In this document: positions 19,588 to 28,987 of the stretch, one piece after another | Position numbering within the stretch: the stretch's first letter is position 1 | How the letters are laid out: every line of letters begins with the position of its first letter | Assembly: GCF_004331155.1 (NCBI RefSeq) | Contig: NZ_SJNZ01000021.1 | Coordinates: 1-56,219 of the forward strand | Length of the DNA: 56,219 nucleotides | Reading direction: 5' to 3' | Source of the DNA: Acinetobacter terrestris | GTDB lineage: Bacteria; Pseudomonadota; Gammaproteobacteria; Pseudomonadales; Moraxellaceae | Notes under the pieces: model-generated | The model's input: the letters and a program-made list of their open reading frames with translations, nothing else | Told to the model about the DNA's origin: nothing | Databases searched by the model: none | Program-made: the position numbers and the translations under genes

Positions 19588-20352
19588 ATGACTCCACAAC
19601 ATATTGAACTTGTTAAATCAACTGTCCCTGTCCTTCGTGAAAATGGTGTTGCGCTTACCAGCTATTTTTACAACCGCATGCTGAATAACAATCCAGAATT
19701 AAAAAATGTCTTTAACCTAGATCACCAAACTAGCGGTCGTCAGCCGCGAGCCTTGGCTGCTGCAGTATTGGCTTATGCAGAACATATTGAAAACCCGAGT
19801 GTACTGGCTAAAGCAATTGAGCACATTACAACCAAACATGTGAGTCTGGATATCCAGCCTGATCATTATGCCATTGTGGGTGACAACCTGTTGCATTCAA
19901 TTAGCGAAGTGTTAAATGTACCGTTTGAATCTGACCTGATTGCTGCCTGGAAAGAAGCTTATATGCAATTGGCAGGTATCTTGGCTGGGGTAGAAAAACA
20001 GAAATATGAAAACCTGGCTGCACAAAATGGTGGTTGGGCTGGATGGCGTGCCTTTGAAGTTGCTGCAGTTGAAGCAACTGACAGCGGTAAACGTTTTACT
20101 TTAAAAGCACAAGATGGTCAGCCAGTAGTTGCTGCTGAAGCAGGAAGCTATATTTCTGTGAAAGTTCAAGTGCCTAGACATGATATTCAACAGCCACAAC
20201 AATTTACGTTTGCTGACGCCCAATCTGCAGATCAATTTATTTTTGATGTAAAACCTGAAGTAAATCATACAGAATATTCTGTTGCCAACATCTTGCTTGA
20301 AAACTACAAAGCAGGTGATGTGGTTCAGGTTTCTGCGCCAGTTAAAGGCTAA
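19588..20352 (+). CDS. Truncated flavohaemoglobin-like globin
   Basis: The 254-residue protein aligns with the N-terminal half of flavohaemoglobin Hmp, the nitric oxide dioxygenase. The globin domain keeps the key residues: Tyr28 (B10), Gln52 (E7), proximal His84 and Tyr94. The following FAD-domain-like part is degenerate, with PQQFTF where Hmp has the FAD-binding RxYS. The protein ends at APVKG, so the NAD(P)H-binding domain is absent (Hmp is about 395 residues). The ATG at 19588 was chosen because earlier starts would lie inside the NsrR operator. It may detoxify nitric oxide using a separate reductase, or may sense it. Not a recent frameshift: no reductase sequence follows. Confidence 0.85.
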   Translation: MTPQHIELVKSTVPVLRENGVALTSYFYNRMLNNNPELKNVFNLDHQTSGRQPRALAAAVLAYAEHIENPSVLAKAIEHITTKHVSLDIQPDHYAIVGDNLLHSISEVLNVPFESDLIAAWKEAYMQLAGILAGVEKQKYENLAAQNGGWAGWRAFEVAAVEATDSGKRFTLKAQDGQPVVAAEAGSYISVKVQVPRHDIQQPQQFTFADAQSADQFIFDVKPEVNHTEYSVANILLENYKAGDVVQVSAPVKG

Positions 20353-20381
20353 ATGCTTAATAAATAATTAATTGCTTGTTA

Positions 20382-20409
20382 TTGAAAGTTCCTTTCGGGG
20401 AACTTTCAA
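20382..20409 (+). other. Hairpin between globin and nsrR
   Basis: TTGAAAGTTCC pairs perfectly with GGAACTTTCAA around a six-base loop. No T run follows on either strand, so it may be a weak terminator or an RNA-stabilising stem between the two genes. Confidence 0.5.
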
Positions 20410-20451
20410 GCTACGCTATCTATATATCTTTCCTCACCTTTTAAAGACTCC

Positions 20452-20895
20452 ATGCAACTCAATAAATTTACTGATTATGCCTTGCGTCTATTGATGTACA
20501 TCTCCAGACCCAGAGACACCCCTTATACCATTGCAGAAATTGCACAGGATTTGCATGTCTCTCAAAATCATCTGGTTAAAATTGTCCATTTCATGGGAAA
20601 AAAGGACTGGATCATTACCACACGTGGAAAAGGCGGTGGGATTCGCTTAAATGCAGAAACTTTAAATTTAAATCTGGGTCAGATTGTGCGTATCCTGCAA
20701 GGCAATAACCAGATTGTGGAATGCAATACTCCACCCTGCGTACTGCGTAGTAACTGCGGTCTTAAAGGCATTCTAGATCAAGCACTTGAACAGTTCTACC
20801 AATCTCTGGATCACTATCGTTTAGGCGAAGTGCTCAATCCAGGCAGCTCAAGTAAAGTTGCCACCTCTTCCCCTATTGCGCTGATTAATCTTTAA
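20452..20895 (+). CDS. nsrR: Nitric-oxide-sensing repressor NsrR (Rrf2 family)
   Basis: NsrR carries an iron-sulfur cluster that reacts with nitric oxide and releases DNA. The 147-residue protein begins with the Rrf2 winged helix (MQLNKFTDYALRLLMYI; HVSQNHLVKIVHFM) and has RGKGGGIRL for the wing. The cluster ligands Cys91, Cys96 and Cys102 match NsrR spacing. It lies 99 bases after the globin gene, whose promoter holds a textbook NsrR site. The gene may be autoregulated by readthrough, but no second operator was seen directly before it. Confidence 0.93.
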   Translation: MQLNKFTDYALRLLMYISRPRDTPYTIAEIAQDLHVSQNHLVKIVHFMGKKDWIITTRGKGGGIRLNAETLNLNLGQIVRILQGNNQIVECNTPPCVLRSNCGLKGILDQALEQFYQSLDHYRLGEVLNPGSSSKVATSSPIALINL

Positions 20896-20996
20896 ATCGC
20901 CAGCCGAAGTTTTACAGCTTTCAAAATGCAAAGGTCGCTTGCCTAGACGACTTCCTTTATAATGTTTCTTTGTAGATCATTTATTGAAGTTGAGTT

Positions 20997-21857
20997 ATGC
21001 ACCACAGCAGAGGAAAATCCAAAAACAGTAAGACAGCCAATGCGCCTAAGCAAAAGATCAGCTATGAGAAAAAAGTTGATTCTGCCATTACTGAATATTC
21101 CGTGCGTTCACTCAACTGGTTACGCCAAGCCGAATTCTTGATGAGTGCGCCAAAGCTTAATCTGTGTGTAGAAGATACAGGTTATGAAATTGCTTTTGCC
21201 GGTCGTTCAAATGCCGGTAAATCCAGTGCCATCAATGCCTTAACCAATCAAAAACAGTTGGCGCGCGCATCGAAAAAGCCGGGTCGTACCCAAATGATCA
21301 ACTTCTTTAGCTTGGGCAATCCGGATCAGCGTCTGGTCGATTTGCCGGGTTATGGTTATGCAGCCGTACCTGAAGCAATGAAACTGGTGTGGCAAAAAGA
21401 ACTTGAAAACTATTTGATTCATCGCCAAAGCCTGCAAGGTTTGGTGCTATTGATGGATATTCGCCATCCACTGCAACACTTTGACGTGATGATGCTGGAA
21501 TGGGCCTATTCACGTCATTTATTTGTCCATGTCCTGTTAACTAAATCAGATAAACTCAACCGCGGTCCCGCTTCTAAAGTACTTCAGGAAGTTAAAGCGG
21601 CATTGAAAAAAATGAAACTGGACTTCTCTATTCAATTGTTCTCATCAATGAACAAACAAGGTTTGGAAGAACTTGCCAGTGTCATGGGTGGGCGTCTAAA
21701 TTTCACCTTGGACCAATCAACCAAATTCGATTTAGACAACATTCCGGAAGTGAATGCCAGCGATATTGAGGAACCTTTAGAATCGATGGATGCAGATGAT
21801 GAGGCAGAAATTGAAATTGCTGAAGATGCCACCGATGAAAGCCGACAAGCTGACTAA
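20997..21857 (+). CDS. engB: Ribosome biogenesis GTPase EngB (YihA/YsxC)
   Basis: EngB is an essential GTPase for 50S assembly. The 286-residue protein has GRSNAGKS (G1, residues 69-76), DLPGYGYA (G3, from 115) and TKSD (G4, 182-185). It is longer than the usual 200 residues: about 35 basic residues precede the core and about 50 very acidic residues follow it (SDIEEPLESMDADDEAEIEI). The ATG at 20997 is followed by MHHSRGKSKNSK; a later start cannot be ruled out. Confidence 0.95.
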   Translation: MHHSRGKSKNSKTANAPKQKISYEKKVDSAITEYSVRSLNWLRQAEFLMSAPKLNLCVEDTGYEIAFAGRSNAGKSSAINALTNQKQLARASKKPGRTQMINFFSLGNPDQRLVDLPGYGYAAVPEAMKLVWQKELENYLIHRQSLQGLVLLMDIRHPLQHFDVMMLEWAYSRHLFVHVLLTKSDKLNRGPASKVLQEVKAALKKMKLDFSIQLFSSMNKQGLEELASVMGGRLNFTLDQSTKFDLDNIPEVNASDIEEPLESMDADDEAEIEIAEDATDESRQAD

Positions 21858-21897
21858 TACCGATTGTCTGACAAAAATCATCATCTATTGATATTTG

Positions 21898-21937
21898 AAT
21901 GTCCTCTATTGCTAACCACAATTGAGGGCATTTTTTT
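21898..21937 (+). terminator. Terminator of engB
   Basis: ATGTCCTC and GAGGGCAT pair with one G-T wobble, the stem continues with ATTG/CAAT after one mismatch, and seven T bases follow. Confidence 0.85.
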
Positions 21938-22009
21938 ATACTGATTCTTAAGTCAATGTGGTCTTAATCATAGACAAAATAACCTGATCACAGACAACAT
22001 AAGGACAGG

Positions 22010-22957
22010 ATGATGAAGCTTTTATCATTATTGAAAAAGTCTAAAATCGGCTCTTCAATTCAGTACCAAATCAAGCCGCGTAAAGTCAAATTTGAATGGC
22101 AGCAAACGCCTGTCGACTGGATTCCAAATCAACCCTTTGTCAGTTATTTTGTCAATGAAATTAATATGATTTTACCTGCCGGCGAATTCTGGTTCTGTCG
22201 CCTGTATAACAAAGTTTTGCCGCAAATTAGCGATGAAAAACTCAAACAGGATGTCAAAGCCTTTATCCGTCAGGAAGCCATGCATGCACAGGCGCACGCT
22301 TCCGCCAATAAAGAATATCTGAGCGTGCGCAATATTGATGTAAAGCGCAATCTTAAACTGATGGATTTTCTCTTCGGCAAGTTACTGGCAGACCAACCGC
22401 TCGGTTTAAACATACCCAAACCGCTTGAACATCAGTGGGACTTATTTCGTCTCGGCATTATTGCCACAGTTGAGCATATGACCTGCGTGCTGGGGAAATA
22501 TGTGTTGTATAACCAATATTGGCAGCAGCTTGGCGCCGACCCAGCCATGCTCGATCTGGTCAAATGGCACGGCGCAGAAGAAATAGAACACCGCACGGTG
22601 GCGTTTGATTTGTATCGTCATCTCGGCGGCGGCTATATTGCGCGTTATTATTTAAGCGTGGTGGTGATTGCAGGTGTACTGGGCTTATGGGTCGATGGTG
22701 CAGCCCATATTATGAGGCAGGATGAACGCTTTAAATCGGTTCGTCCCAGCGTGTTTAAACCATGGATTTGGCGTGAATGGTATCGCATCTCACAACACGA
22801 TAACCGCTTGATGCCCAGTCCACTCTGGCTGGTTTCCCAACAGCTGGGTTATTTAATGCCGTGGTACGATCCGGTGCATGAAGCCAAAACAGAAGATGCG
22901 CTTGCCTATTTGGATCACTCCCCTGCCGCAAAACGTGCAGCACTAAAAGTCGCTTAA
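22010..22957 (+). CDS. Predicted metal-dependent hydrolase, COG3687/PF10118 family
   Basis: The 315-residue protein belongs to a family of likely all-helical, diiron-type proteins. Conserved acid and histidine motifs are visible: FIRQEAMHAQAHA (about 87-99) and WHGAEEIEHRTVAFDLYRHL (about 185-204). A hydrophobic segment near residue 220 (YYLSVVVIAGVLGLWVDG) may touch the membrane. Family members are called hydrolases, but no reaction is proven. AGGACAGG precedes two adjacent ATG codons (22010 and 22013); either could be used. A terminator follows. Confidence 0.8.
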   Translation: MMKLLSLLKKSKIGSSIQYQIKPRKVKFEWQQTPVDWIPNQPFVSYFVNEINMILPAGEFWFCRLYNKVLPQISDEKLKQDVKAFIRQEAMHAQAHASANKEYLSVRNIDVKRNLKLMDFLFGKLLADQPLGLNIPKPLEHQWDLFRLGIIATVEHMTCVLGKYVLYNQYWQQLGADPAMLDLVKWHGAEEIEHRTVAFDLYRHLGGGYIARYYLSVVVIAGVLGLWVDGAAHIMRQDERFKSVRPSVFKPWIWREWYRISQHDNRLMPSPLWLVSQQLGYLMPWYDPVHEAKTEDALAYLDHSPAAKRAALKVA

Positions 22958-22978
22958 GGCAATCCAACAAATACTCAA

Positions 22979-23007
22979 CAGTAGGGCTTTATGCCCTACT
23001 TTTATTT
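22979..23007 (+). terminator. Terminator of the COG3687 gene
   Basis: GTAGGGC and GCCCTAC pair around TTTAT, and TTTTATTT follows. Confidence 0.85.
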
Positions 23008-23050
23008 GCACTACAATAAATCCAGATAAGAAAAAAGATAAGGATAAAAG

Positions 23051-23470
23051 ATGAAACCCTATATTTCGGTCATCACGCTTGCCGTCAATGATCTAGAACA
23101 GTCCCTGAAATTTTATTGTGAAGGTTTAGGCTTGCATAGCCGAGGTATTCTGGGGCAAGACTTTGAGTTTGGCGCAGTCGCTTTTATAGAACTGCAATCT
23201 GATTTAAAACTTGCCTTATGGCCGCAACAAAGTATTCAGCATGATACAGGTCTGGAAATCAGCCCCATGTGCCCGACCCAAATCACCCTTGGCCATAACG
23301 TCTATAGCCCACTAGAAGTGGATCAGGTCTTGGCGCAAGCAGCGCGTGCAGGGGCTGAAATTATCAAACCTGCACAAGCCACATTTTACGGTGGATATGC
23401 AGGCTATTTTCAAGATCCCAATGGACACTTATGGGAAGTGGTATGGAATCCGTGCTGGGAAAATGATTAG
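23051..23470 (+). CDS. VOC (glyoxalase/bleomycin-resistance fold) family protein
   Basis: The 139-residue protein has the paired beta-alpha-beta-beta-beta units of the vicinal oxygen chelate fold: SVITLAVNDLEQSLKFYCEGLGL at the N-terminus and GYFQDPNGHLWEVVWNP at the C-terminus, with the usual metal-ligand glutamate near the end. Substrate unknown. AAGGATAAAAG precedes the ATG. Its TAG stop interlocks with the stop codon of the convergent symporter gene, which leaves no room for a terminator between them. Confidence 0.88.
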   Translation: MKPYISVITLAVNDLEQSLKFYCEGLGLHSRGILGQDFEFGAVAFIELQSDLKLALWPQQSIQHDTGLEISPMCPTQITLGHNVYSPLEVDQVLAQAARAGAEIIKPAQATFYGGYAGYFQDPNGHLWEVVWNPCWEND

Positions 23471-24705
23471 CTTGTAATTTCATCATCACGGGTATGACGG
23501 TCGACCACCACACTAATCATCATGTCGCCTTGCACATTCACCACAGTGCGCACCGTATCCAGTAAACGGTCAATCGGCAATAAAATGGCAATAGCTTCAG
23601 CTGGCAGGCCTACCGATTGCAACACCATAATCATGGTCACCATGCCTGCACTTGGAATACCCGGCGCACCGAGCGACGCAATCATTGCGGTCATGCAGAC
23701 AATCAGCTGCTGGCCAATCGTTAAATCCAGGCCCATCAGGTTGGCAATAAATAAAGCCGCCGCAGCTTCATACAGCGCCGTGCCATCCATGTTCAGTTGA
23801 GTTCCCAATGGAATGACGAAACCTGCTGCTGCCGGACGTACACCCAAGTTTTCCTGAGCACATTTCATCGACAGTGGCATTGTGGCAGAACTGGAACTGG
23901 TGGCAAACGCCGTAATCAGTGCGCTACGCGCCCCTTTAAAAAAGGTGATCGGATTCATTTTGCCGAAAATCCACAGCAGCAGCGGTAAAACCACAGCCCC
24001 GTGGAAAATGGTGGTTCCGGTCACCACAGCAGCAAATTCAACCAGACGACCGAGTACCGAAATATCTTCGGTTGAAATCAGTTTCGCGAGTAAGGCAAAA
24101 ATACCAATCGGTGCCAGTCGCATCACCCAGATAATCATGAACATCATCATGTCGAAAAACTGCTGGCTGAGCTGACGTACAGTTTTAAAGCGCTCACCAC
24201 CATGCACCAAAGCCACACCAAAAAATAAAGCAAACACTACAACAGCAAGGACATTGCCTTCAGAAAAGGCTTTAAAGGGATTAATTAAGGTGTTTTGAAT
24301 AAAATTGGTAAAAAATGAGCTGGGCGTTAAAGTATCCGGAGTTTGATGGGTATTCATCGCATCCTGGAACATGGCGATGTCCACGCCCTTGCCGACATCA
24401 AACAGATGCGCACAGCTAAGGCCTAAAATTAAAGCCAAGGTGGTGGTGGTCACGCAGCAGGCCAAGGTGATTTTCCAGACTTTGCCCAATTGCCCACCCG
24501 ATTGTAAATTGGATACGCCGACCACAATTGAACTAAAAATAAGCGGAATTAACAGCATCTTTAACAAGCCAATAAAAATACTGCTGGCAATTCCCAAGCC
24601 ATATAAACTGGCATCAAAAAATGCAGTGTCGGGATAAAGATTCAGAATAAAACCGAAAGCCACGCCTAAAATCGCAGCAATCAAAATTTGGGTATTTAAG
24701 CTCAT
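23467..24705 (-). CDS. Dicarboxylate/amino acid:cation symporter (SDF family)
   Basis: This inner-membrane carrier couples Na+ or H+ entry to uptake of glutamate, aspartate or C4-dicarboxylates. The 412-residue protein has about eight membrane segments and the re-entrant serine-rich motif TAFATSSSSATMPLS (about 255-270), plus GTQLNMDGTALYEAAAALF with the NMDGT signature that binds sodium. Substrate choice within the family is not settled by sequence alone. The 388-base region upstream presumably holds its promoter; its Shine-Dalgarno is weak. Confidence 0.93.
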   Translation of the reverse strand: MSLNTQILIAAILGVAFGFILNLYPDTAFFDASLYGLGIASSIFIGLLKMLLIPLIFSSIVVGVSNLQSGGQLGKVWKITLACCVTTTTLALILGLSCAHLFDVGKGVDIAMFQDAMNTHQTPDTLTPSSFFTNFIQNTLINPFKAFSEGNVLAVVVFALFFGVALVHGGERFKTVRQLSQQFFDMMMFMIIWVMRLAPIGIFALLAKLISTEDISVLGRLVEFAAVVTGTTIFHGAVVLPLLLWIFGKMNPITFFKGARSALITAFATSSSSATMPLSMKCAQENLGVRPAAAGFVIPLGTQLNMDGTALYEAAAALFIANLMGLDLTIGQQLIVCMTAMIASLGAPGIPSAGMVTMIMVLQSVGLPAEAIAILLPIDRLLDTVRTVVNVQGDMMISVVVDRHTRDDEITS

Positions 24706-25093
24706 CTCTGCATGCTTTTATTGTCAAGTCTTGCAGGCACTATGCCATGCCCTATTTTTAGAATCGAGAATTTTTTTGTCACAAGTTCAGCATAAATATG
24801 CAAAAGTAGCATTTGCACTTCATCTGAATTAGCAACGACTTGCTGAAGCTATTGCATAAAATCTGCACTTGAATAACAACAAATCTATCCATCATTAAAA
24901 GAGCATATAAGCGAGCATGGTTGTGAAAAACAACCCTCATCACCACAATTTTTTCAGCATTGGGCAGACTTTCACCCCTTCAAGTCATGGCTGTCATAAA
25001 GATGTATCCGAAGACATTCCCCGTTGCCACTAAAATATCTTTATAAAAAAACCGGACGTTACGTCCGGTTTTTTAAAAGCAACATATAAGCTG
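24706..25093. other. Intergenic region, no gene seen
   Basis: The 388 bases between the symporter start and tesB end contain no convincing open frame. They hold a small hairpin (GGTTGT/ACAACC, 24919-24935) and, at the tesB side, a strong terminator. The rest probably includes the symporter promoter. Confidence 0.6.
25044..25075 (-). terminator. Terminator of tesB
   Basis: ACCGGACGT and ACGTCCGGT pair around a single T and are flanked by six A and five or more T bases, so the stem is long and suited to both directions. Confidence 0.9.
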
Positions 25094-25966
25094 TTATTGG
25101 GTTTCAATTTCGCGAATGCGAATTAAACCTTCTTGGGTGGTACTACAGACCAGCTCACCGTTTTGCCACATGCGACCGAAGTTCAGACCTCGCGAACTCG
25201 CACTCACGGTTGCATCCATGTCGTAAAGCATCCAGTCATCGGCACGGAACGGCTTATGGAAATACATGGCATGGTCAATACTGGCACATTGCAAACTTGG
25301 CGACAAATAGCTTAAACCATGCGGACGAAGCGCCGTGGTCATTAAGGTATAGTCTGAATAAAATGCAGCAATGGCTTGATGTAAAGAAGTCTCATCCACC
25401 TCTGCCGAAATTCGGTCATGGGTGCGTAAATAGTGCGCATAAGATGGTGCTTCAGGCTGCGGCTGAAAGGGATTGCTGGGTTCAATCGGACGGATATCAA
25501 TGTGACGATCGCGCATAAAGCTGGCACGCACATTTTCCGGTACAAATTCCACGAACATTTTCTTTAATTCAGCTTCTGATTTTACTTCTTCTGGCGCCGG
25601 ATATTCAGGTTCACTAATTTGATAATTCAAACCTTCTTCTGGATGGGCAAAAGAAATCATCGCGGTAAAAATGGTGCGGCCATGCTGAATGGCACGGACC
25701 TGGCGACTGACAAAGCTCTTGCCATCACGTAAACGGTCGACTTGATATAAAATAGGCGCATTGACATCGCCACCATACAAAAAATAAGCATGTAATGAAT
25801 GTGCAGGACGATCGGTGGTATAGGATGCCGCGCGCAATGCCTGCCCTAACACCTGACCACCGAAAACACGTTTTCCGACCAAGTTTCGGCTTATGCCTCG
25901 GTAGACATTTTCTTCAATTTTCTCAAGGCTAAGTAATTCAACCAATTCTTGGGTTAGCGCATTCAT
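25094..25966 (-). CDS. tesB: Acyl-CoA thioesterase II
   Basis: TesB hydrolyses medium and long acyl-CoA thioesters. The 290-residue protein is a double hot-dog: the N-terminal half has NLVGKRVFGGQVLGQALRAA and SLHAYFLYGGD, the C-terminal half has SLDHA-type catalytic sequence (SLQCASIDHAMYFHKPFRAD) and SSRGLNFGRMW. These are the usual TesB signatures. AGGTCATTT precedes the ATG. It is divergent from plsB, also a fatty-acyl gene. Confidence 0.95.
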   Translation of the reverse strand: MNALTQELVELLSLEKIEENVYRGISRNLVGKRVFGGQVLGQALRAASYTTDRPAHSLHAYFLYGGDVNAPILYQVDRLRDGKSFVSRQVRAIQHGRTIFTAMISFAHPEEGLNYQISEPEYPAPEEVKSEAELKKMFVEFVPENVRASFMRDRHIDIRPIEPSNPFQPQPEAPSYAHYLRTHDRISAEVDETSLHQAIAAFYSDYTLMTTALRPHGLSYLSPSLQCASIDHAMYFHKPFRADDWMLYDMDATVSASSRGLNFGRMWQNGELVCSTTQEGLIRIREIETQ

Positions 25967-26257
25967 AAATGACCTATTTGCTGGGGGATACCTGAAATGT
26001 AGGCGAAAAATTTAGATCGTTCAGATAAACTATTGCAGCTATTTTGCCATAAATCCAGATGAAAACCCTAGAGTTAGGCTGACTGCTGTGTCACATTATT
26101 TTTGGTGTATATCGGCTAAAAATACGATTTTTAACGATAAAATTTAACACTGGATATGCATTTTGTCAGAAAATGACATACTGTTTTCAATTACAATGAT
26201 GCAAAACAATTTCCCCCTCAGAAAATCTGTGGTTTCGGTCATTAAGTAGGAGTGTAT

Positions 26258-28834
26258 ATGTCCAAGAGTGGCTTTGGTCAAATGTATCGTCAGCTTTCAA
26301 GTAAGCTGCTTGACCTCGTGGTAACCCCACATGTTCTTGGTGAGGTTCCTACTGAACCGACAACTACAGAAGCAAATGCAGCAACAGAGCAACCGATTAA
26401 GCAAAAAATCATCTGTTATGTTTTACAAAATTACTCACGTAGCAATGCACTGATTGTCGATGGGGAAACACGACGTCTCAAGCTTCCACCTGCCCTAGAC
26501 TCTCTAGTAGTCGGGAATCAGAGGGAAAAAGCATCGGTGTTGTTCTTGCAGCATCACAATGAAAATAATTTACTCAATCCTCCGCCACACGCTTTTCCGC
26601 CACGCTTACTTCGTTTAATCGATATTCTGGAAAATCATCCTGAAGTGGATATCGAACTGATTCCGGTGACTGTGCTGTGGGGACGCTCGCCTGACAAAGA
26701 GGATTCCTGGTTCAAGCTGCTGTTTACCGATACATGGGCGACCCCGGGTACAATCAAGCAATTGGTAAATATTGGCTTGCATGGTCGTCAGTCTTATTTA
26801 GAATTCCATCAAGGGCAATCTTTACGTACGCTGATCGATTTTGCTAAAAAGACCCATCCCAACTTATCGCCAGCAACCTACATTCTAAATACCCTGAATA
26901 ACTATTTAGATGGACAACGTGAAGTTGTACTCGGCCCTGACCTGTCAGACCGCCGTAATGTGATGCATTCACTGATCAAATCTACTGATGTGCAAGAAGC
27001 CATTCGCCGTGAAAGTATCCGCAGCAAAGTCAGCATGATTGAATCTGAACGCCGTGCGATTGGTTATTTAAACGAAATTGTCTCTGATTATTCACATTCT
27101 GCGGTGCATTTTGCCGATATGGCGCTGACCCGTTTATGGACGCAGCTTTATGACGGCGTAGAAGTGCATAACTTCAGTACTGTGCGTGAACTTGCCAAAG
27201 ATTACGAAATTATCTATACCCCATGTCACCGCAGTCACATCGACTACTTGTTGCTATCTTATGTGATTTATAAGCGTGGCATGATGGTACCGTACATTGC
27301 TGCGGGCGATAACCTGAATATGCCGTTTGTAGGTCAATTATTACGTGGTGGCGGTGCATTCTTTATTCGTCGTACCTTCCGTGGCAATGGCTTATATACC
27401 ACGGTATTTAAAGAATACCTGTACAGCATTTTGTCGCGTAATACCCCGCTTGAATACTTTATTGAAGGGGGTCGTTCACGCACAGGGCGTTTGCTGCCAG
27501 CGAAAACCGGCATGCTTGCGATGACCGTACATAGTCATTTGCGTGGTCGATCAAAACCGATCGTGTTTTTGCCAACCTATATTGGTTATGAACGCCTGAT
27601 GGAAGGTTCAACCTATGTCGGTGAAATGCAAGGCAAGCCGAAAGAGTCGGAATCGATTGTCGGCATTTTAAAAACCTTGCGTAAAATCGAGCGTATTTTC
27701 GGTAAAGTGCATGTGAACTTCGGCGAACCGGTGTTTTTAGATGACATGCTGAAAAAACACGGCGCAGATCAAATCAAGATTGAAAAAAATGATGATCCAG
27801 TTCCGCAAGAAGTGTCGGATGCAGTCAACGGTTCTGCCCATGCGATTCTAGAAAACATTAACCGTGCCGTGGTGATTAATCCTGTTTCACTGCTTTCCCT
27901 GATTCTACTGGCCACACCAAAACATACCTTAGATGAAGAGATCTGCATTAAACAGCTGGATGCATATCGCAACTTGGTGACCGCCCTACCTTACGATGAA
28001 CGCACACAGGTCACACCGCTTTCAGGCAAAGAAATTATTGCCTACGGTCTAAAACTAAAGCTGATTAAACGCATCAAACATGTGCTGGGCGATATTATTG
28101 CCATTGAAGACAATCAAGCAGTTTTACTGACTTACTTCCGCAATAACATTCTGCATGCCTTTGTATTGCCGTCTTTAATTGCGGCTTTGGTAGAACATAA
28201 CGGTTCAATCCGTCGTGGCGATTTGATCAATGTGATTCGCACGCTGTATCCATTCTTAAAAGCTGAATTGTTCTTGAAATGGCAAGATGATGAGCTGAAA
28301 GATCAGATCTGTGCCTATGTTGAAGCATTAATCAAGGCAAAATTGATCTCTGAAGACAGTGAGGGCAACCTGGTCTCCCCTGCACCAAATTCGGAAGATC
28401 ATAATCAGCTTGTGGTTCTGGCGGCACCTGTGATGCAAAGTCTTGAGCGTTACTATATGACGCTAGCGCTTATCACCCAGCGTGGTTCAGGCAACATTTC
28501 GACCCGTCAGGTGGAAGAGCTGAGTCATCTGGTCGGTCAACGCTTGTCAGTACTGTATGAGTTTAATTCACCTGAATTCTTTGATAAAGCCCTGTTCCAA
28601 AGCTTTATTAAGGTACTGACTCAACAGGGCTATATTCGTAACAACGAAGATAACGCCATTGTGTTTGATGAGAACTTCCAGAATGTAGCGCAGTACGCCA
28701 ACCTTGTTCTGGATGATGTAACTTTGCAAATGCTTCAGCACATTACGACCTTTAGCGATGAAGAGCTGAAAGAAGCTTTGGATGCGGTTGCTGCTCAACA
28801 AGCGAAGCGTCGTTTGAAACGCAAGAAGAAATAA
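26258..28834 (+). CDS. plsB: Glycerol-3-phosphate acyltransferase PlsB
   Basis: PlsB transfers an acyl chain to glycerol 3-phosphate, the first step of phospholipid synthesis, at the inner membrane. The 858-residue protein contains the HX4D motif PCHRSHID (His324, Asp329), the RGGGAFFIRR block, FIEGGRSRTG for substrate binding, and VFLPTYIGYE. The ATG at 26258 has AGGAG five bases upstream; a GTG two codons earlier lies inside that ribosome site. The C-terminus is basic (KRRLKRKKK). A hairpin follows. Confidence 0.97.
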   Translation: MSKSGFGQMYRQLSSKLLDLVVTPHVLGEVPTEPTTTEANAATEQPIKQKIICYVLQNYSRSNALIVDGETRRLKLPPALDSLVVGNQREKASVLFLQHHNENNLLNPPPHAFPPRLLRLIDILENHPEVDIELIPVTVLWGRSPDKEDSWFKLLFTDTWATPGTIKQLVNIGLHGRQSYLEFHQGQSLRTLIDFAKKTHPNLSPATYILNTLNNYLDGQREVVLGPDLSDRRNVMHSLIKSTDVQEAIRRESIRSKVSMIESERRAIGYLNEIVSDYSHSAVHFADMALTRLWTQLYDGVEVHNFSTVRELAKDYEIIYTPCHRSHIDYLLLSYVIYKRGMMVPYIAAGDNLNMPFVGQLLRGGGAFFIRRTFRGNGLYTTVFKEYLYSILSRNTPLEYFIEGGRSRTGRLLPAKTGMLAMTVHSHLRGRSKPIVFLPTYIGYERLMEGSTYVGEMQGKPKESESIVGILKTLRKIERIFGKVHVNFGEPVFLDDMLKKHGADQIKIEKNDDPVPQEVSDAVNGSAHAILENINRAVVINPVSLLSLILLATPKHTLDEEICIKQLDAYRNLVTALPYDERTQVTPLSGKEIIAYGLKLKLIKRIKHVLGDIIAIEDNQAVLLTYFRNNILHAFVLPSLIAALVEHNGSIRRGDLINVIRTLYPFLKAELFLKWQDDELKDQICAYVEALIKAKLISEDSEGNLVSPAPNSEDHNQLVVLAAPVMQSLERYYMTLALITQRGSGNISTRQVEELSHLVGQRLSVLYEFNSPEFFDKALFQSFIKVLTQQGYIRNNEDNAIVFDENFQNVAQYANLVLDDVTLQMLQHITTFSDEELKEALDAVAAQQAKRRLKRKKK

Positions 28835-28855
28835 TATTTTCTGTGTTGCTCCAAA

Positions 28856-28883
28856 AATCAGCCTGCTTTTAAGCAGGCTGATT
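28856..28883. terminator. Strong hairpin after plsB
   Basis: AATCAGCCTGCTT pairs with AAGCAGGCTGATT in a 13-base stem. The T run (TTTTT) is on the minus-strand side, not after plsB, so it may act in both directions or stabilise the plsB 3' end. Confidence 0.65.
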
Positions 28884-28987
28884 GCTATAAAACAAAAATA
28901 ATTTAATAAAATCAATAGGATTTAATGTTAATAGTATTACCACTCCTTTATTCCTATAATTTATTTTTTCTAATATCAGAATCAATA

